NCBI RefSeq assembly: GCF_007748095.1
Contig: NZ_CP036287.1
Span: 4,898,001-4,962,000 of the forward strand
Origin: Engelhardtia mirabilis
GTDB taxonomy: Bacteria > Planctomycetota > UBA1135 > GCA-002686595
DNA length: 64,000 nt
Direction of reading: 5' to 3'
Both the position numbers and the translations under genes were made by a program. Shown piece after piece: positions 44,899 through 55,445 of the stretch (within the stretch, counting starts at the first letter, position 1; every line of letters begins with the position of its first letter). Below the pieces are notes generated by a model that made no database searches, was not told the origin of the DNA, and saw only the letters and a program-made list of their open reading frames with translations.

Positions 44899-45924
44899 CT
44901 ACTGGGCCAACCAGCGCGCTGCCTGGCGGGCGAAGTAGGTCAGGATCACGTCGGCTCCCGCGCGCCGGATCGAGAGCAGACTCTCGAGCGCGGTGGAGCG
45001 CAGATCGAGCCAGCCGCGCTCCGCGGCTGCGTGCAGCATCGCGTACTCGCCGCTGACCTGGTACGCCGCCACCGGCAGGTCGGTGCGCTCGCGCAAGAGC
45101 CGGATCACGTCCAGGTAGGGCCCCGCCGGCTTGACCATCACCATGTCGGCGCCCTCGGCCACGTCCAGGGCGAGCTCGCGCTCGGCCTCGCGCGCGTTGG
45201 CCGGGTCCATCTGGTAGGTCTGCTTGCCACCGCCCTTGGGTGCCGAATCCAGCGCCTCGCGGAAGGGGCCGTAGAAGGCCGAGGCGTACTTGGCCGTGTA
45301 GCTGAGGATCGAGACCTCGGTGTGCCCCTCGGCGTCGAGGGCGTCGCGGATCGCGCCCACCCGTCCGTCCATCATGTCGCTAGGCGCCACCACGTCCGCG
45401 CCGGCGCGGGCCTGGGCCAGGGCCTGGCGGCAGAGCACCTCGACGGTCTCGTCGTTCAGGATCCGGCCGTCGGGGGCCACCAGGCCGTCGTGCCCGTCGC
45501 TCGAATAGGGATCGAGGGCCACGTCGGTGATCACCACCAGCTCGCCGAAACGCGCTTTCAGGGCGCGAATCGAGCGCGGCACCAGGCCCTCGTCGTTGGT
45601 GGCCTCGGCGCCATCGAGAGTCTTGAGCCCATCTTCCACGGCCGGGAAGAGCACCACGGAGCCGATCCCCTCGCCCAGGGCGCCCTCGACCTCACGCAGC
45701 AGCCCCTCGGGAGACAGACGCGCGCAACCAGGCATCGAGGCGATCGGCACGTCGTCGCCGCGCTCGTGGATGAACAACGGCAGGACGAGCCTGGAGGGGC
45801 TCAACTCGGCCTCGCGCGCGAAGGCGCGCAGAGCCGGGAGGCGACGGTTGCGGCGCGGTCGATTCCTCAAGGCTGGTGTGGCTCCGGTCGGGGGATGGGA
45901 GTCGGGCGCGGCGAGCATAGCCAT
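44899..45924 (-). CDS. hemB: Delta-aminolevulinic acid dehydratase (porphobilinogen synthase)
   Basis: HemB joins two aminolevulinate molecules to make porphobilinogen in heme and cobalamin synthesis. The 341-residue product has the two active-site lysines: Lys 212 in Y-T-A-K-Y-A-S and Lys 265 in M-V-K-P-A-G. The metal-loop region reads D-V-A-L-D-P-Y-S-S-D-G-H-D-G, with Asp in place of the three cysteines of zinc-type enzymes, so this is the magnesium/potassium type. Start at M1 or M3 is equally possible. It is divergent from the DedA gene, with a 54-base gap. Confidence 0.95.
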   Translation of the reverse strand: MAMLAAPDSHPPTGATPALRNRPRRNRRLPALRAFAREAELSPSRLVLPLFIHERGDDVPIASMPGCARLSPEGLLREVEGALGEGIGSVVLFPAVEDGLKTLDGAEATNDEGLVPRSIRALKARFGELVVITDVALDPYSSDGHDGLVAPDGRILNDETVEVLCRQALAQARAGADVVAPSDMMDGRVGAIRDALDAEGHTEVSILSYTAKYASAFYGPFREALDSAPKGGGKQTYQMDPANAREAERELALDVAEGADMVMVKPAGPYLDVIRLLRERTDLPVAAYQVSGEYAMLHAAAERGWLDLRSTALESLLSIRRAGADVILTYFARQAARWLAQ

Positions 45925-45978
45925 CCTCGACCGGGAGGCGCCGACATCGGACCGCTATGATCCCGATTCGCCCCCGCG

Positions 45979-46782
45979 ATGCTGCTGCTCGACCTCTCGA
46001 CCTTCGCCCAGGACTGGATCGCCCAATACGGGTACCTGGGTCCCTTCGTCGTCCTGGTCCTGTGCGGCTTCGGCCTGCCCCTGCCGGAGGAACTCTCGCT
46101 GATCGGAGCCGGTCTCCTGATCCACGAGGGACACGACTACTGGACCATGCTGGTCGTCTGCCTGGCCGGGGTGCTCCTGGGCGACGCGGTGCCCTACACC
46201 GTCGGCCGGGTCTGGGGGCCCGAAGCCCTGCGCCTGCGTTTCGTGCGCCGTCTGATCCATCCGCGGCGCTTCCGGCGGCTGGAGCGGCGCTTCCAGGCGC
46301 ACCGGAACTGGGCGATCTTCTCCTGTCGGTTCTTCCCCGGGCTGCGCTGGCCGAGCTACTTCCTGGCCGGCTCGATGCGGATGAAGGTCGGCCATTGGCT
46401 GACCCTCGACGCGGCTGGGGCGCTGATCCAAGTGCCCGTGGCCCTCTACCTGGGCCTGCTGTTCGGGCAGAACGTCGAGCGCCTGCGGTCGGAGCTGGAG
46501 ACCTTCCAGATCGTGGCCGCCGCGGTGGTCTTCGTGGTGGTGATCGCCTACTTGATCCGCCGCCGCCACCGGCGCGGGAGGGCCAAGCGGCGGGCCAAGA
46601 ACGGGCGCGAGCGGTCCCTGCGGGCCGTGGGTGCCGAGGGCGCCGAGGGTGCGCAGGAGTCGACAATCGCCCCCCCGCGAAGCCCGCAGGCGGCCTCCGA
46701 CCCGGCGCAGGGGCAGCCGAGGATCGCCGCCGGAGGCCAGAGCCCACCCGTGGGGCCCTCGGATTCCGACCCGTCCGCCTGA
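45979..46782 (+). CDS. DedA-family inner-membrane protein
   Basis: The 267-residue protein has four to five hydrophobic segments and the DedA landmarks E-x-x-x-P near residue 37 (P-L-P-E-E-L), G-D-x-x-x-Y-x-x-G-R (G-D-A-V-P-Y-T-V-G-R, about 70) and R-F-x-P-G-x-R (R-F-F-P-G-L-R-W, about 118), likely a proton-coupled lipid-carrier flippase fold. A long basic C-terminal tail after residue 200 is not typical. Family function is often undecaprenyl-phosphate or phospholipid flipping; here not proven. Confidence 0.88.
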   Translation: MLLLDLSTFAQDWIAQYGYLGPFVVLVLCGFGLPLPEELSLIGAGLLIHEGHDYWTMLVVCLAGVLLGDAVPYTVGRVWGPEALRLRFVRRLIHPRRFRRLERRFQAHRNWAIFSCRFFPGLRWPSYFLAGSMRMKVGHWLTLDAAGALIQVPVALYLGLLFGQNVERLRSELETFQIVAAAVVFVVVIAYLIRRRHRRGRAKRRAKNGRERSLRAVGAEGAEGAQESTIAPPRSPQAASDPAQGQPRIAAGGQSPPVGPSDSDPSA

Positions 46783-47305
46783 GCTCGGCAGTCCCCCTGC
46801 CGCTCGGCCCGTGGCCCCTGGGTGGGCGCTTCGAAGCCCGCCGATCTGGCCCCGGAAGGCGCGGCTCGAACTCCCCCGCCGTGGACCCCGCGCGAGCCCG
46901 CGCGTATCCTGTCCGCCCCGAAATCGGTCGGGCCCCCGACAGGGCCGGCCCGGGGAGGTTCCCGCGCGGAGCGTCCCTCGCCTCGGAAGCGTCTTCCCGT
47001 CCCCTACGGCCCCGTCGCGATACCTCCCACCCGGGGGAGTCGGAGCGGGGCGCGTCTATCGTCCTCGCCGGCCGCGCGTCCCAACGATCGTCCTCGCTCG
47101 AGTCCGCTCGCTGCTGCTGCGCCGCCGCCGATCACCCCCCCACGACCTCAACTCACCCGCGGACCTGCCTTCGATCCACTGGCGATCGACCAGGTCCCGC
47201 TCCCCGAGACTCTGCCGCGCGACCAACCGGACCCTGCACTCGAGCAGTCCGCCAGCGGCAGCCAGGTCAAAACGTCTCCAGGCCAAGCGCCTTCAAGGAC
47301 CGTCA
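46783..47305. other. Intergenic stretch upstream of the pyrophosphatase
   Basis: 523 bases without a supported gene. It must contain the hppA promoter, but no clear sigma70-type elements were seen. GC-rich throughout. Confidence 0.45.
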
Positions 47306-49381
<2,076 letters not shown>

Positions 49382-49433
49382 TCAACTCAGACCCTTCGGC
49401 GCGTGATCTAAGGGCCGAATCGGCAGTGCTTTG

Positions 49434-49464
49434 GGCGGGGTGGGCCAATCGGGCCCGCCCCGCC
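49434..49464 (+). terminator. Hairpin after hppA
   Basis: GGCGGGGTGGGCC (49434-49446) and GGCCCGCCCCGCC (49452-49464) form a 13-bp stem with one mismatch. No U-tract. It lies between the hppA stop and rsfS. Confidence 0.35.
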
Positions 49465-49466
49465 TG

Positions 49467-49970
49467 ATGCTTCCTGGGGCGAGCAGGCTAGCCTTGAGCG
49501 GGGCAATCCCGCGCTTGGCGGCCCCCCGCTCCCCGATCGACCCCGTCCACGCACCGAACCTTCCGGAGACCCCCATCATCGACGCCAAACAGCTCGCCGT
49601 CGTCGCGGCCCGAATCGCGGACGAGAAAAAGGGCGAGGAGATCCAGGTGATCGAAGTCGGCGACCAGCTCAAGGTGGCCGACTACTTCGTGATCGTCAGC
49701 GGCACCAGCCGCGCGCACGTGAGGGCGCTCTACAACGACCTCCACGTGCGACTGAAGGCTGCCGGGCACCAACACCCCCGGCCCGAAGGCGTGGAGCTGG
49801 GATGGTGGGTCGTGCTCGACTACGGCGACGTCGTGGTCCACATCCTCCAGCCGGAGGCGCGCGAGTACTACGACATCGAGCGCCTGTATTCGGACTGCCC
49901 GCGGGTGGAGCTGGCCGACGAGCCGGCGATCGAGCTGCCCGAGGCGCCTGCGGTACACCGCGGGGGCTGA
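49467..49970 (+). CDS. rsfS: Ribosomal silencing factor RsfS
   Basis: RsfS binds ribosomal protein L14 and blocks joining of the ribosomal subunits during starvation. The conserved core begins at about 49575 with I-I-D-A-K-Q-L-A-V-V-A-A and includes K-V-A-D-Y-F-V-I-V-S-G-T-S-R-A-H-V-R-A-L and W-W-V-V-L-D-Y-G-D-V-V-V-H-I-L. The first ATG (49467) adds 36 residues whose codons (AGG, CTA, CTT, CCT) look non-coding. No ATG, GTG or TTG lies near the core, and the natural starts would be ATC at 49575 or 49578. The start is uncertain. The end of the gene overlaps a 13-bp tandem repeat at 49960-49998. Confidence 0.88.
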   Translation: MLPGASRLALSGAIPRLAAPRSPIDPVHAPNLPETPIIDAKQLAVVAARIADEKKGEEIQVIEVGDQLKVADYFVIVSGTSRAHVRALYNDLHVRLKAAGHQHPRPEGVELGWWVVLDYGDVVVHILQPEAREYYDIERLYSDCPRVELADEPAIELPEAPAVHRGG

Positions 49971-49998
49971 CTGCGGGGGCTGACGGCGGGGGCTGACT
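49960..49998 (+). repeat. 13-bp tandem repeat over the rsfS stop codon
   Basis: GCGGGGGCTGACT occurs three times (49960-49972, 49973-49985 with one difference, 49986-49998). The stop TGA of rsfS is in the first unit. Confidence 0.85.
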
Positions 49999-50014
49999 GC
50001 GGCGTCGCCGGGTA

Positions 50015-50147
50015 GGCGTTCGTACGGTGCCACGTTCGTCCGGTGCCAGGCACAGAACCGCCGCCTACTTGGAGCCCCCCAGCCGCCGAAGGCGACTGGG
50101 GGGCTCCAAGTAGGCGGCGGTTCTGTGCCTGGCACCGGACGAACGCC
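50015..50147. mobile_element. 133-bp palindromic element with TA target duplication (family 2, copy 1)
   Basis: Starts GGCGTTCGTACGGTGCC and ends GGACGAACGCC, with TA on each side (50013-50014 and 50148-50149). Bases 50033-50082 and 50096-50145 form a perfect 50-bp inverted repeat around a short GAA-containing loop. The left end carries a 16-bp direct duplication (CGTTCGTACGGTGCCA, then the same with C for A), which makes it longer than copy 2 at 63197-63313. No coding capacity. It could fold as a cruciform or long RNA hairpin. Confidence 0.88.
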
Positions 50148-50197
50148 TACCCGGCAGCATCGGGCTCACGATCGTCCCGGCTGAGTGTCGTACCGGC

Positions 50198-50704
50198 TCA
50201 GTGGTGATGTCCGCCGGCGCCGTGGGCGTGGCCGTGCTGCTTCTCTTCGTCGGTCGCCGGCCGAATCTTGTCGATCGTGACGTCGAAGTGGAGCGTCTCG
50301 CCCGCCAGGGGGTGGTTGTGGTCGACCGTGACCTGGTCCCCCTCCACGGCGTGGATGCGGATCTGCATGGTGCGTCCGTCGGGCTGCTTGCCGTGGAAGA
50401 CGCGGCCCGGCTCCACCGGCGCTTCGGGCGGGAAGGCGCTGCGCGGGACCTGCTCGAGCAGCTCGTCCCGGCGGACCCCGTAGCCCTCTTCGGGGCTGAC
50501 GGCGACCTTCACGGTCTGGCCCCTGCTAGCCCCCACGAGGGCCTTCTCGAGGCCAGGGACGATGTTTCCGACGCCGTGAAGGTAGCTCAGCGCATGGCCC
50601 CCCTTGCGATTGGTGTCGAGCACCTCGCCGGCGTCGTTGGTCAAGGTGTAGTAGATAGCGACGACCGCCCCGTCCTGGACGTCGTCGAGCTTCTTGGAAC
50701 TCAT
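50198..50704 (-). CDS. slyD: FKBP-type peptidyl-prolyl isomerase, SlyD-like
   Basis: SlyD-type proteins isomerise X-Pro bonds and act as chaperones. The 168-residue product has the FKBP core (A-I-Y-Y-T-L-T-N-D-A-G-E-V-L-D, G-V-G-N-I-V-P-G-L-E-K-A-L) split by the insert-in-flap domain that marks SlyD, and a His-rich tail (H-G-H-A-H-G-A-G-G-H-H-H) that probably binds nickel or other metals. It is divergent from rpsN with a 313-base gap. ATG at 50704. No doubt about the family. Confidence 0.93.
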   Translation of the reverse strand: MSSKKLDDVQDGAVVAIYYTLTNDAGEVLDTNRKGGHALSYLHGVGNIVPGLEKALVGASRGQTVKVAVSPEEGYGVRRDELLEQVPRSAFPPEAPVEPGRVFHGKQPDGRTMQIRIHAVEGDQVTVDHNHPLAGETLHFDVTIDKIRPATDEEKQHGHAHGAGGHHH

Positions 50705-51017
50705 GGGCGGAATGCTAGCGGCTGCGGCGGGCCCGGACGCCGCCCTGGAGCCAGATACTCGGTCCGATTTCCGGTCCGCAACCACCTGCGGCCGGGGAGC
50801 GCTCCGCCCCGGGCGCGGATCCTGGTGGCCGCTGTGGGCTAGCGCCTCCCCGGCCCGATTGGCATACTTCTCGGCCCGATTCGGCGCCTCGGACCCAGAA
50901 TCCGGCCCCGCACCGTTGGGGTCGCTTCGCGGCCCCGAACCCAGTCCTTTGCACTGCGACCCGACCGCAGTCTCCGCCCCTCCGGGGCACATCCGCCCCA
51001 CCACCGAGCGAACACCC
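50705..51017. other. Divergent gap between slyD and rpsN
   Basis: 313 bases. It holds a direct repeat CGGCCCGATT (about 50851-50882, two units) and no AT-rich palindrome of the kind bound by Zur. No promoter was clear enough to call. Confidence 0.45.
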
Positions 51018-51323
51018 GTGGCCAAGACGAGCCTCATCGTTAAGAACCAGCGCCGCCGCGAGACCGTGCTGCAGTACGCCGAGCGTCGCGCCGAGCTCCT
51101 CGCGCTGATCAAGCACCCCGACGCGACCGAGGAAGATCGCGAGCGCGCCTACCTCAAGCTGCGCAAGATGCCCCGCGACGCCAGCGCCGTCCGCGTGCGC
51201 CGTCGTTGCCACCTGACCGGGCGTTCCCGCGGCAACTACCGCAAGTTCGGCATGTGCCGGAACATGTTCCGCGACCTCTCGCTGCTGGGCGAGATCCCCG
51301 GCGTTCGCAAGGCGAGCTGGTAG
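51018..51323 (+). CDS. rpsN: 30S ribosomal protein S14 (zinc-free type)
   Basis: The 101-residue product matches the long, cysteine-poor S14: K-N-Q-R-R-R-E, R-D-A-S-A-V-R-V-R-R-R-C, H-L-T-G-R-S-R-G, F-G-M-C-R-N and R-D-L. It lacks the two C-x-x-C pairs of zinc-binding S14. The GTG start at 51018 gives the normal V/M-A-K-T-S-L N-terminus. The next gene codes for a zinc-free L31. In some bacteria such zinc-free paralogs are induced together by zinc starvation; here no Zur box was seen. Confidence 0.95.
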   Translation: MAKTSLIVKNQRRRETVLQYAERRAELLALIKHPDATEEDRERAYLKLRKMPRDASAVRVRRRCHLTGRSRGNYRKFGMCRNMFRDLSLLGEIPGVRKASW

Positions 51324-51398
51324 AGCGACCGGAGCCGGGCTCCTGACGGAGTCAGGCTCCGCTGGAACTCGTCTCGGGCCCGCCCGCGCGCCGAGCTG

Positions 51399-51454
51399 GT
51401 CTCCACCTGCTCGTCTCCACCTACTCGTCTCCACCTACTCGTCTCCACCTACTC
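51399..51454. repeat. 14-bp tandem repeat
   Basis: GTCTCCACCTACTC occurs four times in a row (51399-51412 with one difference, 51413-51426, 51427-51440, 51441-51454). Between rpsN and rpmE. Confidence 0.9.
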
Positions 51455-51590
51455 ACGGTGGAGTGAGCACCGATCGCGCGCCCTCTGCCTGACGCCCCCC
51501 TCCCCTGCAGCCACCCGAAACACGGCGAGGTCCAATCGGACTCGCCCCCGCCCGCGGACCACGACCCGCGGGGCAGAAAGCGAACCTGCC

Positions 51591-51842
51591 ATGAAGTCCG
51601 ACATCCATCCCGACTACCGGCCCGTGATCTTCAAGGACGTGTCCTCCGGAACGTCCTACCTGACCCGCTCGACGATTCGCACGGGCGAGACGATCACCCA
51701 CGAAGACGGCAACGAGTACCCCCTCGTGAAGATCAACGTCTCGGCCTCGTCGCACCCCTTCTACACCGGCCAAGCGCAGATGCTCGACACTGCCGGCCGC
51801 GTCGAGAAGTTCCGTCGTCGCTACCAGAACAAGGGCAAGTGA
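51591..51842 (+). CDS. rpmE: 50S ribosomal protein L31 type B
   Basis: The 83-residue product has the type B L31 sequence: M-K-x-x-I-H-P-x-Y-R-P-V-I-F-x-D, S-T-I, H-P-F-Y-T-G-Q and F-x-R-R-Y. It has no zinc-binding cysteines. Length is normal. The ATG at 51591 is the standard start. It follows rpsN, 267 bases away, with a 14-bp repeat tract between, so I do not assume a shared transcript. A strong hairpin follows at 51914. Confidence 0.95.
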   Translation: MKSDIHPDYRPVIFKDVSSGTSYLTRSTIRTGETITHEDGNEYPLVKINVSASSHPFYTGQAQMLDTAGRVEKFRRRYQNKGK

Positions 51843-51913
51843 CACCGCGGCCGACGGCCGCCGGCGATCGGCCCCACGGAAGGCCGGCCAGCCGAGCCCT
51901 GCGGTGAGAACCA

Positions 51914-51948
51914 GCGCCCCGGATCGACCCTCGGTCGATCCGGGGCGC
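51914..51948 (+). terminator. Perfect 16-bp hairpin after rpmE
   Basis: GCGCCCCGGATCGACC (51914-51929) and GGTCGATCCGGGGCGC (51933-51948) pair perfectly around CTC. It is followed by GGTGCTTTC, so there is a short T-containing tail. The best terminator hairpin in this part of the window. Confidence 0.6.
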
Positions 51949-51949
51949 G

Positions 51950-52024
51950 GTGCTTTCGGACCAGGTGCTTTCGGACCAGGTGCTTTCGGACCAGGTGCTT
52001 TCGGACCAGGTGCTTTCGGACCAG
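51950..52024. repeat. 15-bp tandem repeat, five units
   Basis: GTGCTTTCGGACCAG occurs five times without differences (51950-52024). In one frame it would code for a G-A-F-G-P repeat, but the frame is not in a clear gene. It directly follows the rpmE terminator hairpin. Confidence 0.9.
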
Positions 52025-52188
52025 GTGCGGCCGGGCCCGAGCCGCCACTGTCCAGCTCTCGGAGGCAGGGCCCGGACGAGAGAATACGAGCCGGGCGCGC
52101 CCTTGTCCGTTCACCGGCGCCGCCATCTCCGTTCGGTGCTTCGGGAGCCGGTGCGCGTCGCGTCCCGACAGCTGGCTGGCTCCCCCGA

Positions 52189-53703
52189 ATGGCCGCATCG
52201 CCCGACTTTCTGGACCTTCCCTTGATTCGCGTTCGCGTCATCAGCTCCGACGGCGACACGACCCTCCGCACCGTGGAGGTCCAGGGGAACTCCCTGTCGG
52301 TCGGGCGCTCGGTGGACAACGACCTGCGCCTCGACGAGCCCACGGTCAGCAGCTTGCACCTGCGGATCCTGAGCGGCCTGGTGGTGGCGGACTGCAGCTC
52401 CCTGAACGGGACCTTCCACGATGGAGTCCGCCTCAAGGGAGCCCTGCTGATCTCGAGTGGGGAGACGATCGAGCTGGGCGGAACCGGCACGCGGTTGAGA
52501 ATCGAAGCCGTGGGTTCCGACGGCAGGGTGATCGAGTCCGCCACTCGAGTGGTGCCGTCAGCCGCTGCGGGAACGTCGAGCTCGGAGGGGAACTCGACGT
52601 CTGTGCACAGCGGTGCAACGACGCCCCTGGCTTCCACCAGACCGTTGCGCGTGACCACCGGTGGCGATGCGAGACAGCAGACGGACAACCTACGGCGTCC
52701 TTCCCCACCCACCGACAGCACCACGGGACTCGATGCAGCTCCGGGCCTGCTGCCGAGCACGGCGCAGCTCGACCGCGAAGCTCCCGCGAAGGACGCGACG
52801 CAGCGCCTGGTGGCCAGCCCGGGCTTGAGGGCCAGCCCCGGCTCGACGCCCGCGGGTGGCGGGCTGGCTGGGAGCGAGTCGATCGCTACCGATTCGGACA
52901 CGACAGATCAGACCGCTATCGAGCTGAGAGCCGCGCAAGGTCGCATCGCCGAGCTCGAGCGGCAGTTGGACTCGGAACGCGCGCGAACGCGCGAGCTGGC
53001 GAGCCGGCTGCGCGTGCTGCAGTCGACCGCGGTCCGTGGCGTCGAACCGAGCCGATCGGATGTGCCCGAGGAAGGGGCCCACGAGGCGACCGGACCGGAG
53101 TGTAGATCTGACGACAGCTCCGACAGCGGCACCCGGGGAAGGGCGGACCTTGGATCGGCGGCGGGCGGGGTCGACCTGCGACGCCTGTGGCGTGCCTTCG
53201 CGGCCCACGACCTCGATCTGCGCGACGCGCTCGAGTGTGCTTCAGCGGAAGAGGCTCTGACCGTCGAGGCGTTGCGACTCGCCGATGCGGTCGAACGCAT
53301 GTCCGCCCATTTGGTCGGGGAGTCCCTCGCCACCGACGGGCGGGAAGCCAGCTACCAACTCAGCGTGCTCGCGGGCCGGGTGTTGGCGGAGCCGACCGAG
53401 CTATCGGTGCGCCACGCCTTCCGCGGTCGCATGGACGAGCTCGTGCGCCGGCTCGCGATCTCGCCCGCCTCCTACCGCGAGGCTGCCACCTCGGTAGTCG
53501 CGGAGTTGGTCGGCCGCTTGTCCGAGAAGGCGCTGACGGGCGACGAGCCCCTCGGGGTACGAGCTCGGCTCGCAGGCCGCGACGGCGAGCTTTGGCGGCG
53601 CACCGGTCGGGTCCTAGCCGAGTTGACGCCGGAGCATGTGCGCGAACGCGTCGACCGACTGGCTCGCTCCGCCGGCGACGCACTGGCGCGCCATCGGGGC
53701 TGA
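52189..53703 (+). CDS. FHA-domain protein with coiled coil and unknown C-terminal domain
   Basis: The 504-residue protein begins with an FHA domain: S-V-G-R-S-V-D-N-D-L-R-L, S-S-L-H-L-R-I, and C-S-S-L-N-G-T-F near residue 70. A long Ser/Thr/Gly-rich linker (about 105-250) has low complexity. A short coiled coil (about 250-290, R-I-A-E-L-E-R-Q-L-D-S-E) follows, then a helical C-terminal part of about 180 residues with no family I recognise. It may read phosphothreonine marks set by Ser/Thr kinases. The ATG at 52189 fits the domain. It lies just downstream of the 15-bp repeat. Confidence 0.8.
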   Translation: MAASPDFLDLPLIRVRVISSDGDTTLRTVEVQGNSLSVGRSVDNDLRLDEPTVSSLHLRILSGLVVADCSSLNGTFHDGVRLKGALLISSGETIELGGTGTRLRIEAVGSDGRVIESATRVVPSAAAGTSSSEGNSTSVHSGATTPLASTRPLRVTTGGDARQQTDNLRRPSPPTDSTTGLDAAPGLLPSTAQLDREAPAKDATQRLVASPGLRASPGSTPAGGGLAGSESIATDSDTTDQTAIELRAAQGRIAELERQLDSERARTRELASRLRVLQSTAVRGVEPSRSDVPEEGAHEATGPECRSDDSSDSGTRGRADLGSAAGGVDLRRLWRAFAAHDLDLRDALECASAEEALTVEALRLADAVERMSAHLVGESLATDGREASYQLSVLAGRVLAEPTELSVRHAFRGRMDELVRRLAISPASYREAATSVVAELVGRLSEKALTGDEPLGVRARLAGRDGELWRRTGRVLAELTPEHVRERVDRLARSAGDALARHRG

Positions 53704-53906
53704 CGGCGAGCACCTCCCGAGGCGCAACTCCCGGAGCGGCCTCCACGCATCGGGCCATGACGTCCTCGGCCAGCGAGGCACGCTCGATTCGACCCTCTCG
53801 ATCGCTGCCGCGCGTAGGCCCCGTCGATCGCCACCCGCGCCCCTCGACGACCCGAATCCGAGGGCGCCGTGGTTGGACCCGCGGCGAGTTTGCTCCAATT
53901 CGGTCC

Positions 53907-55445
53907 GTGAGCTCCTCCACCGCGGCCACCGAAGATCCACGCTCCCACCTCGCGGGCGACCTCGCGGTCGGCTTGGCCAGCCTGGCTTTCTTCCTGTTCA
54001 GCGTCCCGGTCTGGTCGGACGCCCTGATCCTGGGCAACGACGTGGTGCCCTACGCGGTGGGCCTTCGAGCCAGCGGCACCCATGCCCTGGCCAACCCCCA
54101 TCACCTCGGCTTCCACCCCCTCGCCTGGCTCGCGCTCCAGGTCCTGGGCCTGTTCGGCCAAGGGACGAGCTCGGTGGTCGACGCCCTGCACGCGCAGATC
54201 TGGATCTCGTCCGCGGGCGGCGCCGTCACTGCCGTCATCCTGCACCGCTTCGCCCGCGAGCTGTGCGGCGCGCGCCTGGCCCTGGCCCTGGTGGTGGCCT
54301 TCTGCGCGGCCGCGGGAAACTGGCTCTACGCCGCGGTCGGCGAGTCCTACCTACCCGCTACCGCCTGCGTGGCCGGTCTCCTGGTCGAAGCCCTGCGCGC
54401 GCGCCTGGGCCTGATTGCGCTGCGCGTGCCCGTCCTGGCCCTGTGGCTCCTGCTCGCGACGGTGATGCGCCAGGACGCCGTGTTCGTGGCGATCGCCTTG
54501 CCCCTGCTGCTGCCGTTGCCCGCGGCGACCCGAGTCATCGCCCTCGCCGGCTGCGCCTCCCTGGCGACCTACTTCGCGGTCTGGTCGGCCGCCGGCGACG
54601 TGGGGTTCCTGCCCTGGCTGCGCGGCCTGGCGGACCTGGGCGAATGGGGCGGCGGACTGCCGAGTTGGTTCGACCTCCAGCTGGGCGCGGTCACCCTGCA
54701 GCACGCACTGCACTTCGGCGTGCGCTACCCGGGCGCAACGACCGTCGCTTCCCTGGCGACGACCGCGCTGCTCGTCGCCGCGGCCTGGCCGGCGCGCGGA
54801 GCGCGGCGCGGTGAGAGAGCTGCCGGCCTGCGCGGCGCCCTGCTCGGCCTGTTGGTCTACACCGTGGTGAGACACGCCTTCTTCACCTGGTGGCAACCGG
54901 GGAACATGGAGTACCACGCGGGCACGCTGCTGCCCCTGAGCCTGGTGCTGGTCCTGGCGGCGTCGACCCACGCGCCGCCCAGGAGGCGCGCCGTCGGCCT
55001 CACCAGCCTCGCTGCGCTGCTGCTCGTAGCTGGCAACTGGAGCTCGCTGATCGAGCCCAACCGCGCCACCACGATGGATGACCGCGTAGACCGCGTCCTC
55101 GCCGAGGCCGGTCCCCAGGCGCTGGTGCTCTCGCTCACGGGGCTGCAGCACTACGCCGTGCTGCGCGCCGAGCGCCCGGGGGTCGAGGCCCATTCGATCG
55201 TCGACGCCGCGCGCTTCGCGCGCGAGGAGGACCTGGCCGCGATCGAGGCCCAGGTCGAGGCGCACCTCGCGAGCGGGCACAGCGTCGTCGTGCTACGCGA
55301 CTCCGTGCTCTCCGCGCGCCTGGGACTGGGCGAGCAGCGGCTCGAGCCGGCGCTGATCGAGATCTTCTTCCGCCACGGCACGGTCGAGCGCTTCACCGAC
55401 GACCGGGACGAGGTCTTCGCCCTGGTGATCGCGCGCGGGCCATGA
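53907..55445 (+). CDS. Multi-pass membrane protein, GT-C-like
   Basis: The 512-residue protein has about ten hydrophobic segments and a conserved-looking start L-G-N-D-V-V-P-Y-A-V-G near residue 38, an acidic-residue motif in the first outer loop as in GT-C enzymes. GT-C glycosyltransferases move sugars from lipid-linked donors to outer-face acceptors. No family-specific motif could be named. The GTG start at 53907 was chosen. Its stop overlaps the next gene's ATG (ATGA), which codes for a similar protein. Confidence 0.7.
   Translation: MSSSTAATEDPRSHLAGDLAVGLASLAFFLFSVPVWSDALILGNDVVPYAVGLRASGTHALANPHHLGFHPLAWLALQVLGLFGQGTSSVVDALHAQIWISSAGGAVTAVILHRFARELCGARLALALVVAFCAAAGNWLYAAVGESYLPATACVAGLLVEALRARLGLIALRVPVLALWLLLATVMRQDAVFVAIALPLLLPLPAATRVIALAGCASLATYFAVWSAAGDVGFLPWLRGLADLGEWGGGLPSWFDLQLGAVTLQHALHFGVRYPGATTVASLATTALLVAAAWPARGARRGERAAGLRGALLGLLVYTVVRHAFFTWWQPGNMEYHAGTLLPLSLVLVLAASTHAPPRRRAVGLTSLAALLLVAGNWSSLIEPNRATTMDDRVDRVLAEAGPQALVLSLTGLQHYAVLRAERPGVEAHSIVDAARFAREEDLAAIEAQVEAHLASGHSVVVLRDSVLSARLGLGEQRLEPALIEIFFRHGTVERFTDDRDEVFALVIARGP

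Noticed and set aside
50900..51017. Possible Zur box upstream of rpsN
   Set aside because: No AT-rich palindrome of the known Zur types was found; the region is GC-rich throughout.
51904..52188. Extension of the FHA protein upstream with a G-A-F-G-P repeat
   Set aside because: The repeat is in frame, but there is a terminator hairpin before it, and the FHA domain fits the ATG at 52189. A collagen-like tail at the N-terminus is possible but not supported.
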